From: Bacteroidia bacterium
Lineage (GTDB): Bacteria > Bacteroidota > Bacteroidia > Flavobacteriales > Flavobacteriaceae
Direction of reading: 5' to 3'
NCBI GenBank assembly: GCA_030432635.1
Contig: JAUIMB010000009.1
Location: 1-64,000, forward strand
Length of the DNA: 64,000 nt
Below the pieces are notes generated by a model, which saw only the letters and a program-made list of their open reading frames with translations, was not told the DNA's origin and searched no databases. Of this stretch, positions 33,605 to 44,700 are shown piece after piece; the first letter of the stretch is position 1, and each line of letters starts with the position of its first letter. The position numbers and the translations under genes are program-made.

Positions 33605-34123
33605 ATGATTTATAGATTCAGGATCATTTTGGATAACGACACAGAAGAGGATGTTTTTCGTGATATCGAGATTCGAGAAACCGACTCACTCGAAGATCTC
33701 CACAACAGCATCACCCAATCTTTTGGATTTGATGGCTTGGAAATGGCATCGTTCTATATCAGTAATGACGAATGGGAACAAGGTGAGGAAATTTCCATGT
33801 TTGATGTGAGTGAAGGTGTCAATTCGGTTCGAACAATGAATGAGACCCTTTTAAAGGATGTCGTTCACAAATCCCAAACCAAACTCATTTATATCTACGA
33901 TTTTTTGACCATGTGGACATTCTTCGTGGAACTCGCTGAAATTGTTGAAGAGGCTGAAGGAACCGACTACCCTAACCTTATGTTCGTTCACGGACAAATT
34001 CCTGATGCTGCTCCCGAAAAAGCATTTGAAACTGAAGACCTAAATCTAGATCTAGACGACTACGATGACGATCTAGATGTTGAGGATTATGACGATCTCG
34101 ATTTTGACGAAAACTGGAATTAA
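33605..34123 (+). CDS. pRiA4b ORF-3-like protein with acidic tail
   Basis: A 172-aa protein. The first 120 residues resemble the plasmid pRiA4b ORF-3/TnpR-like fold (PF07929): IYRFRIILDNDTEEDVFRDIEI, then TDSLEDLHNSITQSFGF and the C-terminal KLIYIYDFLTMWTFFVEL. The biochemical function of this family is not known. From about 145 on the chain is almost only Asp, Leu and Tyr (for example LDLDDYDDDLDVEDYDD), a strongly acidic tail that could bind a basic partner or metal. It has its own promoter box at 33580-33587 and is probably monocistronic. Homologues are common in chromosomes of Flavobacteriaceae, so it need not mark a plasmid or transposon. Confidence 0.75.
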   Translation: MIYRFRIILDNDTEEDVFRDIEIRETDSLEDLHNSITQSFGFDGLEMASFYISNDEWEQGEEISMFDVSEGVNSVRTMNETLLKDVVHKSQTKLIYIYDFLTMWTFFVELAEIVEEAEGTDYPNLMFVHGQIPDAAPEKAFETEDLNLDLDDYDDDLDVEDYDDLDFDENWN

Positions 34124-34312
34124 ACCCTTTTTTCAATTTAAAATAGTACTTTCACAAAAGGCTTCATTACGCATTATTACTCTTTTTCCTATTGAGTTAC
34201 ACACAATGCACATATACCTTTAAAAACGAAGTTGTAACATATTCCTTTTTGATTCGTCATACTAAAAACCAACCACTGTAGAAGTTTTCTTCTGCAGAAA
34301 AATCAATCAAAT

Positions 34313-35209
34313 TTGGAATCAATCCTAACCATTAACAATCTCACCAAGAAATTTGGCTACCTCACTGCTGTCAACGATTTGTCGTTTACCATCAATAAAG
34401 GCAATGTGTACGGTATTTTAGGACCAAACGGAAGTGGAAAGTCAACCACACTTGGAATCGTCTTAAATGTGGTCAATAAAAGCTCTGGTAATTTTCATTG
34501 GTTCGATGGAAACACCTCAACCCACGATGCACTTAAAAAAGTTGGAGCAATCATAGAACGACCAAATTTCTATCCTTACATGACAGCTTACCAAAACCTG
34601 AAATTGGTTTGTCGAATTAAAGGTGTAGAAGAAAGTAAAATCACCGAAAAACTGGAAGTCGTAGGACTTCTTGATAGAAAAGACCATAAATTCAAAACCT
34701 ATTCATTGGGTATGAAACAGCGATTAGCTATAGCATCTGCCCTGTTGAATGATCCTGAGATTTTGATTTTGGACGAACCAACAAACGGTTTAGATCCTCA
34801 AGGTATTCACCAAATCAGACAGATCATAAAGGACATTGCCAACAATGGCACCACCATTCTTTTGGCATCGCATTTACTGGATGAAGTAGAAAAAGTATGC
34901 TCGCATGTGGTTGTACTTCGGAAAGGTGAAAAACTTTATTCTGGTCGTGTTGATGAAATGATATCAAGTCATGGCTTTTTTGAATTGAAATCCGGAAGGC
35001 AAAGCGAACTCATAACGCTTTTAGAAAACCATGATGCCTTCGGAACCATCAAGACAGAAGGTGAATTGGTTACTGCTTTCTTAAACGACCCAATGGATGC
35101 TCAAACCTTCAACAGACTGATGTTCGATAAAGGAATCGTTTTATCGCATCTCGTAAAACGAAAAGAAAGCTTAGAAGAACAATTCCTTCAACTAACCGAC
35201 AATAACTAA
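34313..35209 (+). CDS. ABC-2-type transporter ATP-binding protein, TTG start
   Basis: A 298-aa ATPase of a multidrug/antibiotic-type exporter. Walker A is GPNGSGKST, the signature YSLGMKQRLAIA, Walker B LILDEPTNGLDPQG and the switch histidine LASHLLDEV. The C-terminal 80 residues are the usual regulatory extension. The start is a TTG at 34313 (MESILTINNLTKKFG); no upstream ATG is in frame. A short hairpin-like sequence lies between about 34280 and 34296 in the leader. The partner permease gene begins 99 bp downstream. Confidence 0.92.
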   Translation: MESILTINNLTKKFGYLTAVNDLSFTINKGNVYGILGPNGSGKSTTLGIVLNVVNKSSGNFHWFDGNTSTHDALKKVGAIIERPNFYPYMTAYQNLKLVCRIKGVEESKITEKLEVVGLLDRKDHKFKTYSLGMKQRLAIASALLNDPEILILDEPTNGLDPQGIHQIRQIIKDIANNGTTILLASHLLDEVEKVCSHVVVLRKGEKLYSGRVDEMISSHGFFELKSGRQSELITLLENHDAFGTIKTEGELVTAFLNDPMDAQTFNRLMFDKGIVLSHLVKRKESLEEQFLQLTDNN

Positions 35210-35308
35210 TCATCAATGGTCCATTTGTTGAACTCATCAAAATTGAAGTCAACAAACGGATAAAAAACGAGCTGAATATAATATTTCAGTATAAAACAAT
35301 CAACCACC

Positions 35309-36133
35309 ATGTTACGACTTTTACAGCTAGAACTTCAAAAATTACTACTCAATAGAGCGAGTAAGGTTTTGATTTTTATATCCTTCATCCTCCCATTCTT
35401 TGTTATTATTTTATCATCACTGCGAATTAACTTTTTTGGTTTTTTTACACTGGAATTAGGACATTATGGCCTATTTAATTTCCCAGTCGTATGGCACATC
35501 ACAACGTTTTTCGCCTCACAGTTTAAATTCTTTTTTGCCATTGTGGTTGTAAGCATGATTGGCAATGAATACAGTAACAAAACCATCAAACAGAATCTAA
35601 TCGACGGCTTGAGTAAAAAGGAATTCATTCTATCCAAGTTTTATACCATTATCTTTTTCTCTGCTGTCGCCACCATACTGATTTTTATTATTTGCTTGAT
35701 CATCGGACTGTATTATTCCAGTATCGATGAAGCGCATTTAATCTTTAGGGAAACGGAATATCTTCTAGCCTATTTTGTAAAACTGGTTGGGTTTTTCAGC
35801 CTATGTTTATTCTTAGGAATGCTCGTGAAACGATCTGCTTTTGCTTTAGCGTTTTTATTCGTGCTATATATCTTGGAATGGATTATTTTTGGCATCATGA
35901 CTTGGCAAATCAATGAAGATTTTGCGGTTAAGGTTCAAAATTTCTTTCCGTTAAAATCGATGTACAAACTCATTGACCAACCGTTTCAACGCATTGCCAT
36001 TTCAAAAGCTCCAAACGGACAGGATTTTTTATACGATTTTGCAGTGCATTGGTATGAAATTGCAATTGTTGTGGGTTGGACTGCTCTTTTTATCTTTTTA
36101 TCGTACAGATTATTAAAAAAGCGCGATTTGTAA
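35309..36133 (+). CDS. ABC-2-type transporter permease
   Basis: A 274-aa membrane protein with about six hydrophobic helices: residues 18-37, about 60-80, 108-132, 150-170, 177-197 and 245-265. It contains the family-type cytoplasmic segment MIGNEYSNKTIKQNLIDGLSKKEFILSKF before helix 3. It should pair with the ATPase encoded 99 bp upstream to export an unknown substrate. The intervening 99 bp read, in another frame, ELIKIEVNKRIKN, similar to the cytoplasmic start of an ABC-2 permease. This may be a relic of a duplicated permease gene or chance. Confidence 0.88.
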   Translation: MLRLLQLELQKLLLNRASKVLIFISFILPFFVIILSSLRINFFGFFTLELGHYGLFNFPVVWHITTFFASQFKFFFAIVVVSMIGNEYSNKTIKQNLIDGLSKKEFILSKFYTIIFFSAVATILIFIICLIIGLYYSSIDEAHLIFRETEYLLAYFVKLVGFFSLCLFLGMLVKRSAFALAFLFVLYILEWIIFGIMTWQINEDFAVKVQNFFPLKSMYKLIDQPFQRIAISKAPNGQDFLYDFAVHWYEIAIVVGWTALFIFLSYRLLKKRDL

Positions 36134-36219
36134 TATCTTTAAAGGCTCTGGTGATTTTTCAATTTATCTTTGAATTTGGCATTAATATTTTGGTAGGAGA
36201 TTAAGAGGTCCATCTGTTA

Positions 36220-36227
36220 TATTTTTG
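36220..36227 (+). promoter_or_regulatory. -7 box (TATTTTTG) of first T9SS cargo gene
   Basis: TATTTTTG matches TAnnTTTG, 26 bp before the ATG at 36254. It opens the five-gene exoprotein cluster. Confidence 0.55.
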
Positions 36228-36253
36228 CACTCCAGAGCCATGCAAAATATTAC

Positions 36254-39200
36254 ATGAAAAAGAAATCCCTCATTTACACATTAGCCTTATTTTGTGCTAC
36301 AATTGTATGTGCACAACAAGAAGCTTCCTATTGGTACTTTGGACAAAACGCAGGTCTGCGATTTGACGCTGGAACAGGAACAGTCACTGCCATAACTGAC
36401 GGACAAATTAATACGCTCGAAGGCTGTACATCCATTTCAGATTCCAGTGGAAACCTTCAGTTCTACACCGATGGTCAAACCGTATGGAACCAAAACCATC
36501 AAATCATGTCCAATGGCGATTATGCCAATGGCACGGGACTTTTAGGCGATCCATCGAGCACGTCTTCGGGTTTAATTGTACCTAAACCACAAAGCACTAC
36601 CGAATACTACATTTTTACTGTGGATGAACCGCATCATCAAAATGCCAGTGTCCATCCTAATCAGTTCTTTGGCAATTATGATAGTGGTGGTTCAGTTCCT
36701 GGTGCTGATGATGGTTTTAATAACGGTTTAGCCTATTCACTAGTTGACATGACCTTAGATGGAGGCTTAGGGAATGTGGTTGATACTGAAAAGAACATAC
36801 AATTAGTTTCCTATGACGCAAATGATTCTGAAGAAATAAAATTCAAATGTTCAGAAAAAATCACAGCAGTTAGAGCTGACGATTGCTCTTCGTTTTGGGT
36901 TATTACGCATTTTACCAATAAATTTTATGCCTTTAGGGTAACCACAACTGGTGTTGAAACAACGCCTGTGATTTCTACCATTGGTCCAGAAGTGCCGATT
37001 TCAGGATATCGCCGAAACTCACTAGGTTATATAAAGGCCTCTCCTGATGGGTCGAAGTTGGCTGTTGCTCATTTTGGATTTGCAACTACTGCAGGAGGTG
37101 ATGCTTCAGGAGGTGTTTACTTGTATGATTTTGACAATGATACAGGTCTGCTTTCCAATGAGGTCATACTCTATGGTCCTGAGAATGGAGACAGTCCTTA
37201 TGGTGTTGAATTTTCTGCCGAAAACCGTAAAATATATGCATCTGTCGGACAAGGCATCCAAGGAAATGGCGCAAGTACCATTTTTCAATGGGATTTGGAA
37301 AGTTCCGATATTCCAGGATCCATCGAGCAAATCCACAGTTCTAATTCCTTAAGTGCTGGTGCACTACAATTAGGACTTGACAGAAGAATTTATAGAGCTC
37401 AAGTGAGTTTTACCAATTTTAATACTTCTGGTAACTTTATTGGTGTCATCAATAACCCTGAAGAATCTGGAACAGCTGCTAATTATGATGAAAATGGTGT
37501 GCTTTTGGATGTCAATGGTGGATTTACAAATTTAAGTCGCATAGGATTACCTCCCTTTATTCAATCCCTTTTCAATTCGCGAATTGACATCATTCAAAAC
37601 GGAATCAGTACCACCGAACTGAAACTTTGTACAGGTGAAAGCTATACCTTGATTGCAGAAGACGTTCCAGGAGGCGATTATACATGGACTAAAGATGGTG
37701 TACTACTCCCTGAATCGACGTTTGAACTTTTTGTCGATGAACCAGGCTTTTATGAGGTGTTTATTGATCAAAACAATGGTGAATGTCCTATTGAAGGTGA
37801 AGCCATTGTAGGTATTTTTGATATTCCAACAGCAACGCAGCCACAAATGATGGATGTTTGTGACCTTACCGAGACTTCGGTTTTCGATTTGACATTGCAA
37901 GATGCCGAAATATTGAATACTCAAAATCCAGATCAATATACGGTTCTCTATTTTACCTCACAGGAAGATGCAGACAATAATACAAATGAAATTACAGGTG
38001 ATTTTTCAAACACTGAAAATCCGCAAACCATTTACGCTCGAGTCAACAATAATGACAATCCCAACTGCTATGACACAACGTCATTTGAACTAATTGTTTA
38101 TGTAACTCCATCAATAAACCAATTGGATGATGTTACCGTTTGTGATTCCGATTTTGCAGGAAACAGCATGGACGGGTTTACCACATTTAATCTAAATGAT
38201 TATACCGATGCTATTTTAGGCTCTCAAGATGAGTCGTTGTATTCGGTTAGCTTTCACCTCAGTCAAATAGATGCCGATGCCAATTTAAACAGCCTTTCCT
38301 CTAATTTCACGAATACGGTTGCCAATGTACAAGATATCTTTGTAAGGGTTGAAAATAATTTAAATACGGATTGTTATACAACGGATTCTTTCACCATCAC
38401 TGTCAATAATGCACCCGAAGCCAACGATACAACCATCATTCAGTGTGATGAGGATGGTATTCCTGAAGGTTTTACGACTTTTGATTTAAATCAGGTTTTT
38501 GACGATATCACTGGAGGAGCAGGTAACAGAACTATTAATTTTTATGTATCACTTTCCGACTTGGAAAATGACGAAGATGAAATCAATCCTGATGCCTTCG
38601 ATAATTATTTTAATCCGCATATCATCTATGCCTTGGTTACAGATACGCAAACTGGCTGTACCAATATTGCTGAAATCTCATTGGAGGCAAGTTCTACGGC
38701 TTCCAATAATACATTTATACAGGTTTGTGATGATGATGGTACCGAAGATGGACTATACAATTTTAACTTAAACGAAACCTTGGATGCCATACTTGCAGGT
38801 TTGCCTACGAATTTAGACGTTTCCTTTTATGAAACATATGAAGAGGCACTAATTGAAGACAACACCTTAGGAACAAATTACACCAATACCATTCCATACA
38901 ACCAAACCATTTACGCTCGTGTAGAAAATATGAACGCGTGTTATGGTATAAGTGAGATTGAACTAACCGTTTTCGAATTGCCTAACATAGTGATTCAGGA
39001 AAACCTGTATTATTGCTTGAATGATTTTCCGCAAACGATCACCTTAACTGGTGGCTTGATTGATGACATTCCAAATAATTATTACTATGACTGGTCTACA
39101 GGTGAAGACGAATTTGAAATAGAGATTAATGAACCTGGCACCTATACCGTAAGAGTGACCTCAACCGATGGTTGTTATAAGGATAGAACCATTAATGTAC

Positions 39201-39694
39201 TGCCTTCAGATATCGCAACTTTTGCTGATATCGAAGTTTCCGATGCCTCATCAAACAATACCATAACGGTTTTTGTAACTGGTGAAGGAGTTTATGAGTA
39301 TGCCCTAGATGACCCTGAAGGTCCTTATCAGGAAAGTAATCTTTTTGAAAATGTAAGTTTCGGATTCCATACAGTGTATGTAAAGGATATTGAGAATGAT
39401 TGTGGCATTGCTGAAGAAGATGTTTCCGTTATAGGATTTCCAAAGTTTTTTACGCCCAATGGAGACACATTTAATCCTTATTGGCAAGTAAAAGGGATTT
39501 CAATGGACTTTCAACCCAACTCGCAAATCCTAATTTTTGACCGTTATGGAAAATTACTGAAGGAACTTGATCCTCTCGGTCCAGGATGGGACGGAACCAT
39601 TAATGGCTTTAACATGCCTGCAAGTGACTACTGGTTTGTTGTAACCCTAGAGGATGGTCGAACTTTTAAAAGTCATTTCTCACTAATACGTTAA
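36254..39694 (+). CDS. Giant secreted propeller/repeat protein with type B T9SS domain
   Basis: A 1146-aa exoprotein. Residues 1-20 are a signal peptide (ending VCAQ). About 25-430 form a WD40/quinoprotein-like region beginning SYWYFGQNAGLRFD, with ISDSSGNLQFYTDG and LIVPKPQSTTEYYIF. This start is typical of many gliding-associated cargo proteins. A PKD/Ig-like stretch near 450-530 is followed by four modules of about 95 residues that begin with a Cys-Asp pair and end in IYARV-type strands (about 535-930). Residues about 1062-1146 are the gliding-motility-associated (CHU_C, type B) sorting domain: FFTPNGDTFNPYWQV, FDRYGKLL, GWDGTINGFNMPASDYWF. It should be exported by T9SS and attached to or released from the surface; adhesion is inferred. 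Confidence 0.88.
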   Translation: MKKKSLIYTLALFCATIVCAQQEASYWYFGQNAGLRFDAGTGTVTAITDGQINTLEGCTSISDSSGNLQFYTDGQTVWNQNHQIMSNGDYANGTGLLGDPSSTSSGLIVPKPQSTTEYYIFTVDEPHHQNASVHPNQFFGNYDSGGSVPGADDGFNNGLAYSLVDMTLDGGLGNVVDTEKNIQLVSYDANDSEEIKFKCSEKITAVRADDCSSFWVITHFTNKFYAFRVTTTGVETTPVISTIGPEVPISGYRRNSLGYIKASPDGSKLAVAHFGFATTAGGDASGGVYLYDFDNDTGLLSNEVILYGPENGDSPYGVEFSAENRKIYASVGQGIQGNGASTIFQWDLESSDIPGSIEQIHSSNSLSAGALQLGLDRRIYRAQVSFTNFNTSGNFIGVINNPEESGTAANYDENGVLLDVNGGFTNLSRIGLPPFIQSLFNSRIDIIQNGISTTELKLCTGESYTLIAEDVPGGDYTWTKDGVLLPESTFELFVDEPGFYEVFIDQNNGECPIEGEAIVGIFDIPTATQPQMMDVCDLTETSVFDLTLQDAEILNTQNPDQYTVLYFTSQEDADNNTNEITGDFSNTENPQTIYARVNNNDNPNCYDTTSFELIVYVTPSINQLDDVTVCDSDFAGNSMDGFTTFNLNDYTDAILGSQDESLYSVSFHLSQIDADANLNSLSSNFTNTVANVQDIFVRVENNLNTDCYTTDSFTITVNNAPEANDTTIIQCDEDGIPEGFTTFDLNQVFDDITGGAGNRTINFYVSLSDLENDEDEINPDAFDNYFNPHIIYALVTDTQTGCTNIAEISLEASSTASNNTFIQVCDDDGTEDGLYNFNLNETLDAILAGLPTNLDVSFYETYEEALIEDNTLGTNYTNTIPYNQTIYARVENMNACYGISEIELTVFELPNIVIQENLYYCLNDFPQTITLTGGLIDDIPNNYYYDWSTGEDEFEIEINEPGTYTVRVTSTDGCYKDRTINVLPSDIATFADIEVSDASSNNTITVFVTGEGVYEYALDDPEGPYQESNLFENVSFGFHTVYVKDIENDCGIAEEDVSVIGFPKFFTPNGDTFNPYWQVKGISMDFQPNSQILIFDRYGKLLKELDPLGPGWDGTINGFNMPASDYWFVVTLEDGRTFKSHFSLIR

Positions 39695-39725
39695 TAATAT
39701 GTAAAAAGTAATCTGCAAGCACCTT

Positions 39726-41573
39726 ATGAAACGTATTCTATATATAATGTCAACAATTATTTTATCTGTCAGTCAATTATTATTTGCACAGGATATCGAA
39801 TTGTTCCAGCAATATAATGGACGTTATGATTATACAGCCATTGGGAATACGCTAAATCCTGCGGAGAACAATATTGACCAAAGCTTTTGCTTTCCACTTG
39901 AGTCTTCAAGTGCAACATTAAACCTTCCGGCTGGTGTGAATATCACTGCAGCATACCTCTATTGGGCTGGATCTGGACCTGGTGATCCCGAAGTCTCGCT
40001 GAACGGAAATCCAATTGAAGCTGAAGACACGTATAATGTCGATTACTTAGATCCCAATAATGGATTACTTACCTATTTTTCATGTTTGGCCGAAATAACC
40101 GATCAAATCATTTCTGAGGGAAATACCAATTACGAATTATCAGATTTGGATATTACCAATGTACTAACGCCTGGTATTGGTTATTGCAATAACAGAACCA
40201 ATTTTGCAGGTTGGAGCATTTACATTATTTATGAAGATGACAATTTACCTCTCAATCAAGTCAATCTATATCAAGGCTTAGAAATTATCAATGCAAGTGT
40301 GCAAGAGAAAACTATAGTTATTGATAATCTCAATGTCATAGATAATAATGGTGCCAAAGTCGGATTTTTAGCTTGGGAAGGGGACGATGATTTGAATTAT
40401 GGAGAGCGCTTGTTTTTCAATGACAATGTTTTATCGAATCCTCCTTTAAACTTAAGTGATAATGCATTTAACGGTACTAATAGTTTCACGAATGCTTCAA
40501 ATTTCTATAATGGTGATTTAGATGTTTATGATATTGAAAACAATATCAGTATTGGTGATACCAGTGCGACCATTAAATTGACAACTGGAGACTTCAATGA
40601 AAATGGTCAGTTTCGAGCAGATTTGATTATCATCAATAACATCATCACTGTACTTAACAGTCAATTGCCAGATGCCACTATCGCCATTAATGATTATGTT
40701 GTTAATTGTGGCGATCGTACTGTCGATATCGATTACACAGTTTACAACGTCAATAGTACTGAAGCTTTACCAACTAATACACCAATTGCCTTCTATGCAG
40801 AGGGTATACTTTTAGGTCAAAGTCAAACCCAAGATGAAATTGCTATTGGTGCTTCTGAATCAGGGAATATCAATTTGATACTTCCTGAAAGTATTCCTTC
40901 TGAATTTTTATTGCAAGTTGTTGTCGATGATGATGGCCTTGGTAATGGTATGGTTACCGAAACGGATGAAAACAATAATAGTGAGGAACTAATCGTTGAG
41001 TTATTGGTAATTCCTCCAATTGTGGAATTACCAGACCAGATAGCCTGTAATGAAGGCTTTAATAGTGCGACATTCAATATAATTGACTTGTTGAATTCAG
41101 CATTACAGACTGAAGATGGTTTTGAAGCTGAATATTATGAATCTGCTGAAGATTTAGAAAACGGACAAAATGAAATCCTCAATCCTGAATCGTATTCCAA
41201 TAGCTCCAACCCTATTACGATTTATGCAAGAGTAGAAATACCACCTTGTTATGAGTCCTATGCTTTTAAGCTATCGGTAGAAAATTGTCCACCATATGTC
41301 CCTGAAGGGTTCTCACCCAATGAAGATGGTACGAATGATTGGTTCAATATTCAAGGACTATATGACATTTTTGAACAACATGAACTAAAAATATATAATC
41401 GCTATGGAACGTTAATATTTGAAGGTAACAATGATAACAAATGGTATGGTTTAATCAACAGAGGATTAAACAATCATGGAAAGCTGGTTCCTGTTGGAAC
41501 TTACTTTTATATTTTGTATCTTAAGGAACCTGGTTACACATCCCAAGTTGGTTGGGTGTACGTAAATTATTGA
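39726..41573 (+). CDS. Secreted DUF3344/CARDB-like protein with type B T9SS domain
   Basis: A 615-aa exoprotein with a signal peptide (1-21, ending LLFAQ). Residues about 25-310 look like a DUF3344-type beta-rich domain, with the hallmark AAYLYWAGSG and a GWSIYIIYED strand. About 315-430 resemble a CARDB Ig-like domain (YTVYNVNSTEALPTNTPIAFY and VTETDENNNSEEL, the latter a typical calcium-type loop). One Cys-starting module follows at about 440-520. The C-terminal about 525-615 is a type B sorting domain (GFSPNEDGTNDWFNI, IYNRYGTLIFEG, VPVGTYFYILYL). It follows the previous cargo gene by 31 bp, so the two are likely co-transcribed. Confidence 0.87.
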   Translation: MKRILYIMSTIILSVSQLLFAQDIELFQQYNGRYDYTAIGNTLNPAENNIDQSFCFPLESSSATLNLPAGVNITAAYLYWAGSGPGDPEVSLNGNPIEAEDTYNVDYLDPNNGLLTYFSCLAEITDQIISEGNTNYELSDLDITNVLTPGIGYCNNRTNFAGWSIYIIYEDDNLPLNQVNLYQGLEIINASVQEKTIVIDNLNVIDNNGAKVGFLAWEGDDDLNYGERLFFNDNVLSNPPLNLSDNAFNGTNSFTNASNFYNGDLDVYDIENNISIGDTSATIKLTTGDFNENGQFRADLIIINNIITVLNSQLPDATIAINDYVVNCGDRTVDIDYTVYNVNSTEALPTNTPIAFYAEGILLGQSQTQDEIAIGASESGNINLILPESIPSEFLLQVVVDDDGLGNGMVTETDENNNSEELIVELLVIPPIVELPDQIACNEGFNSATFNIIDLLNSALQTEDGFEAEYYESAEDLENGQNEILNPESYSNSSNPITIYARVEIPPCYESYAFKLSVENCPPYVPEGFSPNEDGTNDWFNIQGLYDIFEQHELKIYNRYGTLIFEGNNDNKWYGLINRGLNNHGKLVPVGTYFYILYLKEPGYTSQVGWVYVNY

Positions 41574-41713
41574 AATATGTTAAAGTTTTACGTATTTCAT
41601 CGGGTTTTTTTGTATTTCATCTTATTTAGGTCTAGTTTCACCCACGAAATTGATATCAGTAATCTAAAGAGTCCCAAATCTCTATTTTGTTATTGTAACC
41701 TAACCGCTTAATT

Positions 41714-44700
41714 ATGAACTTTTTAAAAAACACCCTCATCACGCTCTCGTGCCTTCTCTTTTGTGCAACTTATGCACAACAGATAAGCATAGACAATTCA
41801 TTGTCTGAGCAGGAGCTCATCGAAAACAATTTTGTTTTAGGTTGCGTTGAGGCATCAAACATACAGTCCCAATACAATGGTCAAGTTGACGGCTTCAGTA
41901 GCTTTGGTTATTTTGAACGTGCAGGCTCTGATTTCCCTTTTGAGAATGGAATCATGCTGTCTACAGGAAACGCCATTTCAGGAGGGAACACCCAAAATAA
42001 TGATGTTTTAAATGAAGGTAGCTCAACCTGGACAACCGATCCAGATCTTGAAGCTGCGCTTGGTATTTCAGGAACTTTGAACGCAACATCCATCGAATTT
42101 GATTTTGTTTCTGCAGCAAATTTGGTTCAGTTCAACTATATCTTAGCATCAGAAGAATACTTTGGAAATTTCCCTTGCCAATATTCTGACGGATTTGCAT
42201 TACTCATCAAAGAGGCCAACACAAGCGATCCTTATGTAAATATTGCCGTGATTCCTGGAACGACCATTCCTGTTAACACGAATACCATTCATGATGAAAT
42301 CGTAGGATTTTGTGCAGCATCAAATGAAGAATATTTCAATGGCTTCAATGTTGGAGATACAAACTTTAACGGTCGTACAGAAGTATTGACCGCTATGGCT
42401 TCAATTGAACCTAATGTCACCTACCACATTAAATTGGTCATTGCCGATCAAACGGATAAAAATTATGATTCGGCTGTATTTATCCAAGGTAACAGTTTTA
42501 ACGCAACAGTCGATTTGGGAGAAGACATTCAAACCTGTGCCTCTACTGTACTGTTGGATGCCAATATATCGAATCCAGATGCCACCTATTCTTGGTATTT
42601 TAATGACAATCTAATCTCTGGTGCTAACCAAGCTACTTTCAATGTTTCCCAAACAGGTATTTATCGTGTAGAAATTGAAATTCCTTTGGCTGGTTCTACG
42701 TGTATTATTGAAGATGAGATTATGGTTACTTTAAGTTCAACACAATCGGCAGACCTAATTGATGCTTATCAATTATGTGATGACAATAGCGGAGATGAAG
42801 TAGAGTTTTTTGATCTTTCCACCAAGGATGATGAAGTTTTGGCCTCTGTTCCTGAATCGGATTATACATGGACCTACCATTTAACAGCAAATGATGCCTT
42901 GGACGGAACTAATCCTGTCTCAGGATCAATTCAAAATACCTCTAATCCTCAAACTGTTTTTGTTCGAATTGAGGATGTCATAAATGGATGTCTCGCCTAT
43001 CAAAGTTTTGAACTCATAGTAAATCCTATACCTGAAATTTCCCAACCTACCTTATTGGTCGCTTGTGACGATGTTGAGGCTGGAGGAATTACATCAATAG
43101 ACCTATCGCAAAAAGACGAAGAAATCACCAATGGAAACTTCGATCTAACCGTAACCTACCATCACACACAAGAAGATGCCAACAGTGGTGCAAACCCTAT
43201 TCCACTGCCTTATGTAAATACAACTACAACTGAAACACTCTTTGTTAATGTCACCGATACCAATACTGGGTGTTCTACAACTACCAGTCTCGATATTGAA
43301 GTGCTAGACAAACCTGTGATCAATACTGGAGAGCATTATATCGATGCTTGTGATACCGATCACAATGGCTTGGCTACATTCGACATAACATCAGTTACAA
43401 ATGACGTCCTTGAAGGGCTAACTGGAATGGATGTAACATTTCATGAAACATTTGAAGATGCTGATCTTGGTGTCAATCCAATACCAAACCCTTCAAATTA
43501 CACAAACACGACAATGTTCGAACAAATTGTTTATATCAGAGTCGAAAATCCAATATCAGGTTGTGCATCAATTACACCTATAGAATTGCATACCAATTTA
43601 TTGTTAACCGCAACAAACATTATTGACATTACTGCTTGTGATGAAAACAATGATGGTATGGAGGAATTCAATTTTGCCAATATCGTAGCTGGTTTTTTAG
43701 GTGATCTTGAGGAAATCATGGAATATGATATCGACATTCAATTCTTTTTGTCGGAAGATGACAGAGATGCCGGAATTAATGCAATCGATCAATCTGAACC
43801 ATTTTTCCCAACTGAAAACCCTCAAACTATTTACATCACATTAACAAGTCCTACCTGTCAGGAAGTGGCACAATTTGATTTGATTATAAATCCTGTCGCT
43901 GCGTTCACTCCTGCTGATCCTCAAGTAGTTTGTGACACTGATCAAGATGGTTTCACAGTGATTGACTTGAGCTCATTTGATGACCTCATCACCAATAATC
44001 AAACCGACTTATACTCTGTAACTTATTACGGTTCTCAGGAAGATGCCGACAACGAAAGCAATGCCTTGCCCAACTTTTATACAAATGTTTCAAATCCGCA
44101 AACCATTTACCCTAAGGTATCACTAAATACAACGGGTTGTGGTAGCGCCAATGCGCTTGTGATTGAGGTTTTACCAGCACCACTTTCAAACGAACCAAGC
44201 GATATCATAATTTGTGATAATGACCAGGATGGGATGTCTACCATTGATTTAAATGTTAAGATTTCAGAAATGGTCAGTGATACCATCGATAAAAATGTGA
44301 CCTTTCACAACAGCTTGGAAGATGCAGAACTTGGTATCAATGCGATTCAAAACATAAGCGCTTATCCTTCTAGTACTGAAACCTTGTTTACAAGAATTGA
44401 AAACACAAACTCCGGTTGTTTCATAACGCATAGTTTTGATGTTATAGTGAATACACTTCCTCAGATTAACGCAATTAGTCTATACAAGTTTTGTGAGCCA
44501 GGAAATGATCAAGTTGGCGAATTTATCTTTGTCACTCAAGATGAAGGTATACTTGGCGATCAAACAGGAAAAGAAGTTTTTTATTTTGAAACAGCTCAAG
44601 ATGCTGAGAACAATGTAAATGCTATTGACAAAGAGAATGTCTATACCAATACTACCAATCCGCAAACCATTCATGTTAGGGTTGAGAACATCACAGATCC

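Noticed and set aside
35212-35308. ABC-2-permease-like segment ELIKIEVNKRIKN between the ATPase and permease genes
   Set aside because: Too short and without an in-frame ATG; could be chance in an AT-rich spacer.
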